Positions 24,856 to 31,961 of a DNA stretch of 64,000 nt are shown one piece after another. The position numbers and the translations under genes are program-made. Each line of letters begins with the position of its first letter. Positions within the stretch are counted from its first letter, which is position 1. The notes beneath the pieces are model-generated. The model was not told the DNA's origin, did not search any database, and saw only the letters and a list, made by a program, of their open reading frames with translations. Source of the stretch: Faecalibacterium sp. I4-3-84 (GTDB lineage Bacteria; Bacillota; Clostridia; Oscillospirales; Ruminococcaceae); the NCBI RefSeq assembly GCF_023347255.1, contig NZ_CP094466.1, forward strand, positions 3,038,001-3,102,000, read 5' to 3'.

Positions 24856-25707
24856 TCATGCCAGCAGCCCGGCGGCGATGCTTTCAAAGTCCAGCTGTTT
24901 CACGGGTGCTTCATCCGGCGCGGCTACGGCGGCGGGGGCCTGCTTTGCGTCCTCTACGGCCTTCCGGGTCTTGCGCCAGGCATCCAGCGCGGCGGCCTGA
25001 CCCTTGCGGTCGGTTTCGGGGACAGCCAGGAAAGCGGCCTTTGCTTCCCGCTCTGCCTTGCGGAGCACATCCGGGGCGGGCTTTTTCGTGGCAGCGGGCT
25101 TGCTGGCCTTTTTCGTGGGCAGCGGATCGACGTGCACAAGCTCCGGCAATTCGTGGTGTTCTTCGGTGATGATGGGGGCCGGGGTGCTGGCGGTCTGCTC
25201 TGCTGCTGCCTTTGCGGCCTTGCGTTCTGCGGCCAGCTTTTTGTTATACTCCATAATGGCGGCGACAGATCCGAAGCGGCCGGCGGGGGCCTGCTTTGCG
25301 TCGTGTACCTGCAAGCAGCTGAACAGGTGCGATTTCGTGGGGTAGAAATGCGGCGCGGGGGCTGCTTCCTTGCCTTCGGCTTCAGCGGCTTCCCGCTGGG
25401 CCTTGCTGGGGCGGGTGGTGTACTTCCACAGGTAGCATTCGATCAAATGCGTTTCGCCCTTCTTGACGCTCTTGCCTTCTTTCTTCCAGTGATCGAAGGT
25501 GTGCAGCTCTGCCGCTGCAAGGATGATTTCAACGTCTGCGATGGTGGCGGGCTGTTCGTCGCCGTTCTCGTCGGTGGTGACTGCGTTTGCAGCCATTGCG
25601 GCGATCTGCTCCGGGGTGTGGTGCGCGGTGGCGATGGCGTGCAGGGTGGCGGGGTCCAGCTTCGCGGCTTCGTTCATGATGATCTGATTGTTGGTCATGC
25701 CTTTCAT
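24856..25707 (-). CDS. ArdC-like / single-strand DNA-binding antirestriction-type protein (tentative)
   Basis: The 283-residue product from ATG 25707 (AAAGGAG upstream) has an N-terminal helical part with HHTPEQIAAMAANAV, then FDHWKKEGKSVKKGETHLIE and LWKYTT. The sequence W-x(n)-G-K-x-V-K-K-G-E is typical of the ArdC N-terminal domain that binds single-stranded DNA in plasmid antirestriction proteins. The C-terminal half is low-complexity Ala/Lys/Pro-rich (AATKKPAPD, PTKKASKPA). I infer a DNA-binding role, possibly antirestriction. Confidence 0.6.
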   Translation of the reverse strand: MKGMTNNQIIMNEAAKLDPATLHAIATAHHTPEQIAAMAANAVTTDENGDEQPATIADVEIILAAAELHTFDHWKKEGKSVKKGETHLIECYLWKYTTRPSKAQREAAEAEGKEAAPAPHFYPTKSHLFSCLQVHDAKQAPAGRFGSVAAIMEYNKKLAAERKAAKAAAEQTASTPAPIITEEHHELPELVHVDPLPTKKASKPAATKKPAPDVLRKAEREAKAAFLAVPETDRKGQAAALDAWRKTRKAVEDAKQAPAAVAAPDEAPVKQLDFESIAAGLLA

Positions 25708-25751
25708 GGTTCGTTCTCCTTTGTTCGTTGTGGTTGATGTTCGGGATGATC

Positions 25752-25818
25752 TCCCGGCGGCTGCCGGGGTAGTGGGGCGGAGCCGCTTTGTCCGGTGCGG
25801 CTCTGCCAGGGCATCCGG
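25752..25818 (-). repeat. Intergenic structured repeat, copy E
   Basis: The hairpin CCCGGC-GGCT-GCCGGG is followed by stem GGCGGAGCCGC / GCGGCTCTGCC around TTTGTCCGGT, then CAGGGCATCCGG. The A-T pair in the stem replaces a G-C pair seen in other copies. Confidence 0.8.
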
Positions 25819-25825
25819 TGGGCAT

Positions 25826-26038
25826 TCAGCCCAGAAGCGCGGCCGCGGCATCCTGCCAGGTGGGAAAGCTGTAGAACGTGCGGCGTTCGTCGTTGGTGTT
25901 CTCGCCGGTGATCTGGGCGGCGATCCGCTGCCCGGTGCGGGGGTCCCATCCTTCCAGCCGATACCCGGCGGCCTGCAGGCGCTGGGCTGCGGCGTTCTCT
26001 GCCTTGTTGCGCTGGCGGATCTGTTCAAGTGTCATCAT
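25826..26038 (-). CDS. Small hypothetical protein
   Basis: The 70-residue product from ATG 26038 (tandem ATGATG, with AAAGGAG upstream) has an N-terminal helix (LEQIRQRNKAENAAAQRLQA) and a C-terminal part with FYSFPTWQDAAAALLG. No family was recognised. Confidence 0.55.
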   Translation of the reverse strand: MMTLEQIRQRNKAENAAAQRLQAAGYRLEGWDPRTGQRIAAQITGENTNDERRTFYSFPTWQDAAAALLG

Positions 26039-26052
26039 GGCGCGGGCTCCTT

Positions 26053-26409
26053 TCAATCTTCGGTGCAGTCATGGCAAAACAGAGCGTCAACCACTCTGTC
26101 ATCTGCGAAATTGTCCGGGGTGCCGTTGGCATCAACTACCAGCTGCACCCGGTCATAAATCCGCAGATCGGTTTTTGCATCGACGGTAAAAAACCAGTCG
26201 TCACCGTCCAGCGCGTCGGTGCACCAGACTTCAACCGCGCCGTCATCGGTGGCGGTCATGCCCTGCACAATGGCCGGGGCGATGTAGCGGCCCAGGGGGC
26301 CGACGGTGTAGGGGCATTGCGCCGCAGCCTTTGGTGCGGTGCCTGCCAGCAGTGCGGCCGCCAGTGCGGCGGCGGTGGTGATCTTCTTTGCAGCGTTCAA
26401 AAGTTTCAT
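26053..26409 (-). CDS. Small secreted protein
   Basis: The 118-residue product has a clear Sec signal peptide (MKLLNAAKK, then TTAAALAAALLAG, cleavage near APKAAA-Q) and a mature part of about 90 residues with four Cys, including CHDC near the end, probably disulphide-bonded or metal-bound. It is acidic. An exported protein in a prophage accessory operon may act on the lysogen surface or outside; the function is unknown. Confidence 0.65.
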   Translation of the reverse strand: MKLLNAAKKITTAAALAAALLAGTAPKAAAQCPYTVGPLGRYIAPAIVQGMTATDDGAVEVWCTDALDGDDWFFTVDAKTDLRIYDRVQLVVDANGTPDNFADDRVVDALFCHDCTED

Positions 26410-26438
26410 GTTCTTTGCTCCTTTGCTTTTCAGGTTTG

Positions 26439-26509
26439 CCCCGGCGGGCTGCCGGGGCTATGGGGCGGGGCCGCTTTGTTTGAGCGGTGCGACCCTGCCA
26501 GGGCATCCG
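26439..26509 (-). repeat. Intergenic structured repeat, copy F
   Basis: The hairpin CCCCGGC-GGGCT-GCCGGGG is followed by GGCGGGGCCGC / GCGACCCTGCC with a longer loop, then CAGGGCATCCG. It is the first copy in the transcription direction of the operon. Confidence 0.7.
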
Positions 26510-26590
26510 CTTGACTTTACCGCCTTTCGGTGGTAAACTGGCTTACAAGATGCGTTGTGGAAAATTCATCTTGCAAGCCTGTCACCTGCT

Positions 26591-26701
26591 TTAGTGGGTG
26601 GCGGGCTTTTTTGCTGCCTGCTTCTTTTTCCACTCTGCCAGGTAGGCGGCCCAGATCGCTTTTTTCAAAGCGGCGGGGAGCTTGAAAAATTCAATGCTCA
26701 T
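26591..26701 (-). CDS. Very small basic protein, first gene of the accessory operon
   Basis: From ATG 26701, 36 codons encode MSIEFFKLPAALKKAIWAAY followed by a Lys-rich helix. AAAGGAGAG lies nine bases upstream, a strong start signal. It is the first reading frame after the operator-controlled promoter at 26769-26797. Confidence 0.6.
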   Translation of the reverse strand: MSIEFFKLPAALKKAIWAAYLAEWKKKQAAKKPATH

Positions 26702-26768
26702 GTGTCGGCTCTCCTTTCGGCTTACTCGCAACCGTCCGACTGTTGTCCGGCTCGCTTGCTGTGGCTTT

Positions 26769-26797
26769 AGTCTAACCGTCGACGGTTACGAAGTCAA
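26769..26797 (-). promoter_or_regulatory. Promoter of the minus-strand accessory operon
   Basis: Reading the minus strand, -35 TTGACT (26797-26792) and -10 TAGACT (26774-26769) are 17 bp apart. The whole spacer is filled by the palindromic operator at 26774-26787, so the regulator should compete directly with RNA polymerase. Confidence 0.8.
26774..26787. promoter_or_regulatory. Operator site 1 (perfect palindrome)
   Basis: AACCGTCGACGGTT is a perfect 14-bp palindrome. It recurs with one central change at 26831 and 26868. It is probably bound by the ribbon-helix-helix protein encoded at 26926. Confidence 0.8.
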
Positions 26798-26830
26798 GCC
26801 CCTTTCGGCCAATTTGTAGAAACTCATAAA

Positions 26831-26844
26831 AACCGTAGACGGTT
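26831..26844. promoter_or_regulatory. Operator site 2
   Basis: AACCGTAGACGGTT matches site 1 at 13 of 14 bases and lies between the divergent promoters. Confidence 0.8.
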
Positions 26845-26865
26845 CAGCCCGGCGCATTGTGCAAG

Positions 26866-26894
26866 ATGACCGTAGACGGTTTTCGCCTTATAAT
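26866..26894 (+). promoter_or_regulatory. Promoter of the RHH gene with operator site 3
   Basis: -10 TATAAT (26889-26894) and a weak -35 ATGACC (26866-26871) are 17 bp apart. Operator site 3, GACCGTAGACGGTT (26868-26881), overlaps the -35 box and spacer. This predicts autorepression. Confidence 0.75.
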
Positions 26895-26925
26895 ATATAA
26901 TAAAATAAACAAGAGAGGTGATAAA

Positions 26926-27156
26926 ATGGCCGTTTCAGAAGCACACAAAAAGGCAAGCTATAAATATAACGCAAGCCGGGACAGTATCACGATTCGCCCG
27001 GAACGGAGCAAGGGCGCGGCAATCCGTGCCGCAGCTGTTGCCAGCGGAAAAAGTTTGCAAAATTATATACTTGATGCACTCAATGCCAAGATGCAGCAGG
27101 AAGGGCAGCCGTTAGAGATCGACCCGGCGGAATCCGGGGAAGAAGGGGGACTATAG
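26926..27156 (+). CDS. Ribbon-helix-helix (Arc/MetJ-type) regulator
   Basis: The 76-residue protein has DSITIRPERSKGAAIRAAAV, a beta-strand then helix, followed by GKSLQNYILDALNAKM as helix 2, the Arc-type RHH layout with a short strand for DNA contact. The ATG at 26926 has AGAGAGG upstream. Three near-identical palindromes lie in the divergent promoter region, so it most likely represses itself and the accessory operon. It could also be an antitoxin, but no toxin gene lies beside it. Confidence 0.85.
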   Translation: MAVSEAHKKASYKYNASRDSITIRPERSKGAAIRAAAVASGKSLQNYILDALNAKMQQEGQPLEIDPAESGEEGGL

Positions 27157-27228
27157 GGGGTTACTGGGGGAGAGTTCTAGCCTGCTAGGTTAAAGCCCTA
27201 CACCTGCTTCTCACTCCCGTTAGGTGGA

Positions 27229-27848
27229 GAATCTGACCCCTCCGGCAAACGGCAAAATTGACCCGGATGGAGCACCGCCAGCGCCAGCCGTGACGCTGGA
27301 ACGCCGACAGCGGGAACGGTGCCAGCGCTGACCATGCCCACCGGCACCGCCAGCAGATCAGCCCCGCCACCGGCACCGGGACGCACCCCGCCGGAACCAT
27401 TGCCACCAGTGCAGACCAAAGGCCAGAGCAGCAGCGCACGCCGCGCCGTCTGCCCTGGCCTTTTTCTTTTGCCCATCTTCCCGCCGCTGGCCCTGCTGCC
27501 TGCCCGCTGCACCGGATCGCCTGCCGGATCGGTGCGGATCAGTGACGGCCCGGCCCGGTCGATGACCACGCCGGCACCCCGCCGCCGCAGCAGATCACCC
27601 CGCCCACCCGCACCGCCAGCCAGAAGGAGACCGACACCAACAGCACCGCCAGCGCCGCACCGATGACCCCGCAGCCCACAAGCTGCACAGCCTGCACACC
27701 CTGCCAGACCTCACAGCAGCCAGCAGCCCACCGCCAGCACCTACCGACACCGCACCCCGCCAGCCCTGCCGCCCACCTGCCGCAGCAGATCACCCCGCCA
27801 ACAGCCAAAAAACACCCACCGCAGCCCGCCGCCGGAGGGGTCAGATTC
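27229..27848. repeat. C-rich segment bounded by an 18-bp perfect inverted repeat
   Basis: GAATCTGACCCCTCCGGC at 27229-27246 is exactly inverted at 27831-27848, and the similarity extends to about 27 bp with three mismatches. The 584 bp between are strongly C-rich on the plus strand (most of all 27540-27840) and contain three copies of CAGCAGATCA(C/G)CCC. Open frames here on either strand have biased Pro/Ala or Cys/Gly/Val composition and no ribosome binding site that I trust, so I call it non-coding. It could be a small mobile element, an origin, or part of the packaging region. Confidence 0.6.
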
Positions 27849-28199
27849 TTTACCTGACCGGCATATGGCCTTTGCAGTATAGCCAATAGCTAGGCTATAG
27901 CCGCCTTATCTAACCCCCTGCCCCCTTCCTTCTCCGCCTCGACGGCCTGCCGCTGCCCTGGGCACCGCCCACCGGCGGCCCGGCACCGGCCCGGCCTGCT
28001 GTCGCCCCGTCCGGCCCCGCCGCCGGAAAGGTACTGCCCCCCGCCGGCGGGCGCGGTGCGGGTTCCGAAGCCCCAAAATATTTCTAGGTTCAAAATTTTT
28101 TGAAGGGCTTCCGCGTTTTGACACCCGAAAAAGGGGGTACAGGTCAAAAAATTGTAAGTCCGGGGCAAACATGGCGGTAACGTCACCGGGATGGTGGAC
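27849..28199. other. Gene-free GC-rich stretch upstream of the late operon
   Basis: No gene was seen. 27930-28060 is extremely GC-rich (CCGGCGGGCGCGG-type), and then the composition turns abruptly AT-rich (28070-28160). A half-operator TTGTAAG lies at 28152-28158. The place directly ahead of terminase is where a cos or pac site would be expected. Confidence 0.35.
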
Positions 28200-28216
28200 G
28201 CTTACAATTTGTAAGT
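28200..28216. promoter_or_regulatory. Operator-like palindrome 1 (GCTTACAA-T-TTGTAAGT)
   Basis: This is a 17-bp near-perfect palindrome, matching the one at 28463-28479. A half-site occurs at 28152. The spacing suggests sites for a dimeric regulator controlling the late operon region. Confidence 0.65.
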
Positions 28217-28366
28217 AACTCACGTTTTGCCGGTGTCAACAAATCATTCCGGCGTGATCTTGTTGAGGTCAACAAAATCGGGATAGACCATCTTGCCGGG
28301 GCTGGCAAAATGGTGGCTATGTCATAAAGTGTTTACATTTGAAAGCCCCGACCGCCAAAAGATAAG

Positions 28367-28395
28367 ACGTTATAAGACGGTTTTGGTGCTATACT
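28367..28395 (+). promoter_or_regulatory. Candidate late promoter with weak -35
   Basis: -10 TATACT (28390-28395) has no good -35 at the right distance. Instead, tandem 10-bp repeats GATAAGACGT TATAAGACGG (28361-28380) lie just upstream, one helical turn apart. This is the pattern of an activator-dependent promoter, perhaps for the ArpU-like regulator at 18752. Confidence 0.4.
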
Positions 28396-28419
28396 TAGTA
28401 CAGTGGAATTATGGAGAGA

Positions 28420-28452
28420 GGCCCCACGGCGGCGAACCGAGGGGCCTTTTTC
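28420..28452 (+). terminator. Hairpin terminator or attenuator ahead of terminase genes
   Basis: The stem AGGCCCC...GGGGCCT is followed by TTTTTC. It lies between the candidate promoter and the terminase genes, so it may act as an attenuator requiring antitermination. Confidence 0.65.
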
Positions 28453-28462
28453 ATACACTGTT

Positions 28463-28479
28463 GCTTACAAGTTGTAAGC
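28463..28479. promoter_or_regulatory. Operator-like palindrome 2 (GCTTACAA-G-TTGTAAGC)
   Basis: This is a perfect 17-bp palindrome with one central base, the same family as 28200-28216. Confidence 0.7.
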
Positions 28480-28518
28480 GACCCGAAGAAATGCCGCAGG
28501 ACCGGCGGCGAAACTGAA

Positions 28519-28556
28519 TGCTCTGCCTGGATGATTTGCCAGACGGGGCATTTTTT
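28519..28556 (+). terminator. Second hairpin with T run, before terminase gene
   Basis: A 12-bp stem with G-T pairs (TGCTCTGCCTGG / GCCAGACGGGGCA) is followed by six T residues. It ends 4 bases before the GGAGG of the next gene, so it could attenuate late transcription or hide the ribosome binding site. Confidence 0.6.
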
Positions 28557-28572
28557 ATTGGAGGAAAACCAA

Positions 28573-29307
28573 ATGGCAAGGCGAAGCGATGAGCGCGATG
28601 CCGCCCGCGCTGAGTACATTGCCCGGATGGAGAAAGACGGAGAAGTGAATCTTCGGCAGCTGGCGGACGATCTCCATCTTAAATATGATACGGTCCGCCG
28701 CTGGAAGGCAAAGGACGGGTGGGACCCGCCCGCACCCCGGAAGCCCGGCGGACAGCCGGGAAACAAAAACGCCGTGGGCAACCCCGGCGGCGGGGCACCT
28801 GTCGGGAATGAGAATGCAATGAAGGATGGAGCCTATGCGACCATCTTCTTTGACAAGCTCACCCCGGAAGAAAAACAGATCGTAGAGAATGCGCCCCGGA
28901 ACAGCACCGAGCTGACTTCCCACGAAATCGGTGTACTGCTGCTCCGGGAAAAGTACATTCTGGACAAGATCAAAGAGTATCAGGCTTTACCGCCTGACCA
29001 GATGATTACATCCAGCGTCATGGATATGCGAGTACCCGGCGGACGTGGCAAGCGGAAGCGGGACGGCGCAAACCAGCAGATCGGTATGTATCAGAAGGAG
29101 ACCCCGGCACAGCGTATCTTGCAGCTGCAGGAAGCCTTGAACAAAATTCATGGCCGCATCCTGTCTGCGGCGGCCCAGATGCAGAAAAACGAAATGGACA
29201 AGCTGCACCTGGAAACTGAACAGCAGCGGCTTGAACTGCTGCGCATCCGGGCGACCGGCGAGATCGGAGAACCGGGGGACGGTGACAAAGATGCTGTACA
29301 CGAGTAA
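28573..29307 (+). CDS. Phage terminase small subunit-like DNA-binding protein
   Basis: The 244-residue product from ATG 28573 (GGAGG upstream) has an HTH (NLRQLADDLHLKYDTVRRWK, about residues 24-43), then the Gly/Asn-rich GGQPGNKNAVGNPGGG typical of PBSX-type (XtmA) small terminase proteins, and a long helical C-terminus. It probably recognises the packaging site. Because the following gene is Nu1-like, the phage has two DNA-binding packaging proteins; this one may serve another late function. Confidence 0.75.
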   Translation: MARRSDERDAARAEYIARMEKDGEVNLRQLADDLHLKYDTVRRWKAKDGWDPPAPRKPGGQPGNKNAVGNPGGGAPVGNENAMKDGAYATIFFDKLTPEEKQIVENAPRNSTELTSHEIGVLLLREKYILDKIKEYQALPPDQMITSSVMDMRVPGGRGKRKRDGANQQIGMYQKETPAQRILQLQEALNKIHGRILSAAAQMQKNEMDKLHLETEQQRLELLRIRATGEIGEPGDGDKDAVHE

Positions 29308-29779
29308 GGCCGTTGGCGAATGGCTGGGCATCACTGACCGTCAGGTGCGGAACCTGCGGGATCAGGGCGTGCTGTCCGAAGTCCGGCCCGGTGTCTTTGA
29401 CATGAAGGTCTGCGTCCGGCAATACCTGAACTTCAAGATCGGCAACAAAGACGATCAAGCCCGCCTTGTTGCTGCCCGTGCCGAGAGGGAGGAAACCCGC
29501 GGCAAGATCGAGAAAATGCGGATGGAGGAAGCCCAAGGCGACCTGCACCGCACCGAGGACGTGGAACGCGCCCTGAAAACCATCTTTGCAAATTTCAAGA
29601 ACCGGCTGGAAACCATCCCGACTAAGTACGCAAGTACCATGGCCCAGCTGACCGACCCGGCGGAAGCCCACGACATTCTGCAAAAAGCAGTGCAGGAAGC
29701 ACTTGTGGAATTGAGTGACCCCGAAATTGCGCTGGCAGCACCAGCGGGGGAGGAACCCGAAGATGAGCAGGAAGAATAA
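29291..29779 (+). CDS. Terminase small subunit, Nu1-like
   Basis: The 162-residue protein starts MLYTSKAVGEWLGITDRQVR, the winged-helix DNA-binding end of lambda Nu1-like small terminases. A helical middle (ARAEREETRGKIEKMRMEEA, residues about 57-76) follows, with a C-terminal dimerisation region. It binds cos and recruits the large subunit. It overlaps the previous gene by 17 bases and the next by 17. Confidence 0.85.
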   Translation: MLYTSKAVGEWLGITDRQVRNLRDQGVLSEVRPGVFDMKVCVRQYLNFKIGNKDDQARLVAARAEREETRGKIEKMRMEEAQGDLHRTEDVERALKTIFANFKNRLETIPTKYASTMAQLTDPAEAHDILQKAVQEALVELSDPEIALAAPAGEEPEDEQEE

Positions 29780-29957
29780 ATGCCGGGGCTGTGTCTGGGG
29801 CACCCGGATGAATGAGATCCAGCAGTTCTGCCCGTTCGGCGGCTGTGTGAAGAAAGGCGGCGGCAGCAATGGCGATGATCCACCTGGAACCGCAGACTGC
29901 ACAGATGTTCAGCCGAGCGCTGGGTGCGCTGAAGCCGCCCCCGAACCTGACCCTTAG
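29763..29957 (+). CDS. Small Cys-rich protein overlapping the terminase gene
   Basis: A 64-residue frame from ATG 29763 encodes KCRGCVWGTRMNEIQQFCPF and GGCVKK, a four-Cys zinc-binding-like arrangement. AGGAACCCGAAG is a moderate ribosome binding site. The last 30 codons overlap the large terminase start, so the C-terminus is doubtful, but the Cys-containing part lies before the overlap. Confidence 0.5.
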   Translation: MSRKNKCRGCVWGTRMNEIQQFCPFGGCVKKGGGSNGDDPPGTADCTDVQPSAGCAEAAPEPDP

Positions 29958-31707
29958 TCAGTGGGCAGATAACTACCGCCGCTTGTCGGCGGAAGCATCC
30001 GCAGCACAAGGCCGTTGGAATACGGACAACGCACCTTTCCAGCGGGAGATCATGGATGCCATCGGGGATGTCCATATCCGCAAGGTGGTAGCCATGATGT
30101 GCGCCCAGTCCGGCAAGACCGACGGCCTGATCCTGAATACCATCGGGTACTACATGAGCTACTACCCGGCCCCTATCATGATCGTGCAGCCTACGGTGAA
30201 CCTGGGCGAGAGCTTCAGCAAAGACCGTCTGGCTACCATGATCCGGGACACTCCGGTGCTTCGGGGCCTTGTGGATAACAAGAGCCGCTACTCCGGCAAC
30301 ACGATCATGAAAAAGAACTTCGCCGGTGGTCAACTGACCATCGTTGGCGCAAACGCCCCGACCGATCTGCGCGGCCGCCCCATCAAGGTGCTGCTGGCGG
30401 ACGAGGTGGACGCTTACAAAGCCAGCGCCGGCAAAGAAGGCGACCCGGTCATGCTGGCCGAGCAGCGTCAAACGACCTACTGGGATTACAAGACGGTGCT
30501 GGTATCGACCCCCACCGACAAAAACAACAGCCGCATTTTGGACGAGTTCAACGCATCCACCCAAGAGGAATGGACGGTGCCTTGCCCGAACTGCGGCTTT
30601 TATCAGCCCTTTGTTTGGGACAACATGGTATTCGATAAAGACAAGTGGCCGGAAGGCGGCGTGCAATACCGCTGCGCCGAGTGCGGCTGCCTTGACAACG
30701 AATACCGCTGGAAGAAGAACAGCCTGAAAGGCAAGTGGCACGCAGAGCACCCGGAACGGGCGGTGCGGGGCTTCCACATGAACAAGATAGGCTCGACCCT
30801 CTGCGGGTGGGACAAGATCGTGGAGGACTTTATTGCCGCTGACCTGGATGCACAGCGCGGCGATTACGAGAAGATGCAGGTCTTTGTGAACACCGACCTG
30901 GGCTTGCCGTGGGAGGAACCGGGCGAAGCGGTGGAGGCAAACAACCTGCTGGACCGCCGCGAGTTCTACGAGGCCGAAGTCCCGGACGGCGTAGTGTACC
31001 TGACGGCTGGTGTCGATACCCAGGATAACCGCTTCGAGGCCGAAGTCGTGGGCTGGGGCATCGGCAAGGAAAGCTGGGGCATCCGGTATCAGCGCATCTA
31101 CGGCGACCTGAAACGTGGGCAGGTCTGGGCAGATCTGGACGATTTCCTATCAAAGACTTGGAAAAAGAAGGACGGCACGGAACTGTCCCTGCGGTGTGTC
31201 TGCATGGACAGCGGCGGCCACTTCCCGGATCAGGTCATACGGTTCTGCAAAGAGCGCGAGGAACGGCACATCTGGCCCATCAAAGGCCGTGGCGGTATGG
31301 ACGTACCATACCTGCGCAACCCCACAAAGAACAACCGCGTAGGCGGCGAGCTGTTTACGCTGGGCGTTGATACCGGCAAGAACCACGTCCTTGCCCGGCT
31401 GAAAGTGCTTATCAAAGGCCCAAACTACTGCCACTTCCCGGCGGCAGAAGATGCCGGGTATGACGAAAATTATTTCAAGATGCTTACTGCGGAACACAAG
31501 GTCACACGCTGGAAGTCTGGCCGCAAAGTGGAACGGTGGGAGCTGAAGGATCCGGCGCAGAAACGTAACGAAGCATTTGACGTGCGGAACTACGCGACGG
31601 CTGCGCTGGAAATCAGCAACCCGCCCGGTCTGGAAATCCCCGGTGAGGATGCACAGCGTCCTGCACAACAGCGCCAGTACCGCAGAAGGAGATCGGGAGG
31701 TATCTAA
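29869..31707 (+). CDS. Terminase large subunit (GpA family)
   Basis: The 612-residue protein shows the GpA ATPase: AQSGKTDGL (Walker A, about residues 79-87), IMIVQPTVNLGESFSKDR, and KVLLADEVDAY (Walker B, about 173-183). Zinc-type pairs follow in CPNCGF and CAECGC (about 243-265). The C-terminal endonuclease part has TAGVDTQDNRFEAEVVGWG and later acidic residues. It drives DNA into the prohead and cuts at cos or pac. The length is normal for the family. It stands first among the head genes. Confidence 0.93.
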   Translation: MAMIHLEPQTAQMFSRALGALKPPPNLTLSQWADNYRRLSAEASAAQGRWNTDNAPFQREIMDAIGDVHIRKVVAMMCAQSGKTDGLILNTIGYYMSYYPAPIMIVQPTVNLGESFSKDRLATMIRDTPVLRGLVDNKSRYSGNTIMKKNFAGGQLTIVGANAPTDLRGRPIKVLLADEVDAYKASAGKEGDPVMLAEQRQTTYWDYKTVLVSTPTDKNNSRILDEFNASTQEEWTVPCPNCGFYQPFVWDNMVFDKDKWPEGGVQYRCAECGCLDNEYRWKKNSLKGKWHAEHPERAVRGFHMNKIGSTLCGWDKIVEDFIAADLDAQRGDYEKMQVFVNTDLGLPWEEPGEAVEANNLLDRREFYEAEVPDGVVYLTAGVDTQDNRFEAEVVGWGIGKESWGIRYQRIYGDLKRGQVWADLDDFLSKTWKKKDGTELSLRCVCMDSGGHFPDQVIRFCKEREERHIWPIKGRGGMDVPYLRNPTKNNRVGGELFTLGVDTGKNHVLARLKVLIKGPNYCHFPAAEDAGYDENYFKMLTAEHKVTRWKSGRKVERWELKDPAQKRNEAFDVRNYATAALEISNPPGLEIPGEDAQRPAQQRQYRRRRSGGI

Positions 31708-31710
31708 CCA

Positions 31711-31947
31711 ATGCCTGTTATTTCAAAAGAGACCGCCCAGCGGCACCTTGATATGTGGCTGGAAGCTGAGGCTGCCGTATCGACCGGGCAGAGCTACCAG
31801 ATCGAGCAGATGGTCTTGACCCGCGCCAGCCTGAAACAGATCCGGGAAAGCATTGCTTTCTGGGAAAAGAAAGTGGCTGAAGCGGAAGCGGAGGAAAGGG
31901 GCCGGGGCAGAAACCGGATCTACCACTTCTCTCCGCATGACGTGTAA
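31711..31947 (+). CDS. gpW/DUF6148-like head-tail connector protein
   Basis: The 78-residue helical protein (ETAQRHLDMWLEAEAAVSTG, then QIEQMVLTRASLKQIRESIA) matches the small proteins placed between GpA terminase and portal in lambda-like head modules (gpW/DUF6148). It probably sits between portal and tail. ATG 31711, 3 bases after the terminase stop. Confidence 0.75.
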   Translation: MPVISKETAQRHLDMWLEAEAAVSTGQSYQIEQMVLTRASLKQIRESIAFWEKKVAEAEAEERGRGRNRIYHFSPHDV

Positions 31948-31961
31948 GGAAGGTGGAGCAC

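Larger units (their letters stand above)
20108..25339 (-). repeat. Array of 26 directional CACGAAA motifs in the minus-strand accessory operon
   Basis: TTTCGTG on the plus strand (CACGAAA on the minus) starts at 20108, 20122, 20519, 20530, 20591, 20660, 20702, 21061, 21418, 21557, 21621, 21837, 22125, 22205, 22781, 22807, 22992, 23493, 23851, 23858, 23936, 24767, 24841, 25084, 25111 and 25333. The motif occurs between genes, often just before a ribosome binding site or just after a stop, and inside genes in all three codon phases. About 0.3 copies are expected by chance in 5.2 kb. I saw none in the opposite orientation here and very few elsewhere in the window. Confidence 0.85.

Noticed and set aside
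20108-25339. CACGAAA copies as a CRISPR array
   Set aside because: The repeat unit is 7 bp, spacing is irregular and many copies lie inside genes.
26926-27156. RHH gene as the antitoxin of a toxin-antitoxin pair
   Set aside because: No toxin-like gene overlaps or directly follows it; the next 1.4 kb hold no gene.
27198-27886. Overlapping open frames on both strands of the C-rich region as genes
   Set aside because: Their composition is biased by low-complexity DNA, none has a convincing ribosome binding site, and they match no recognised family.
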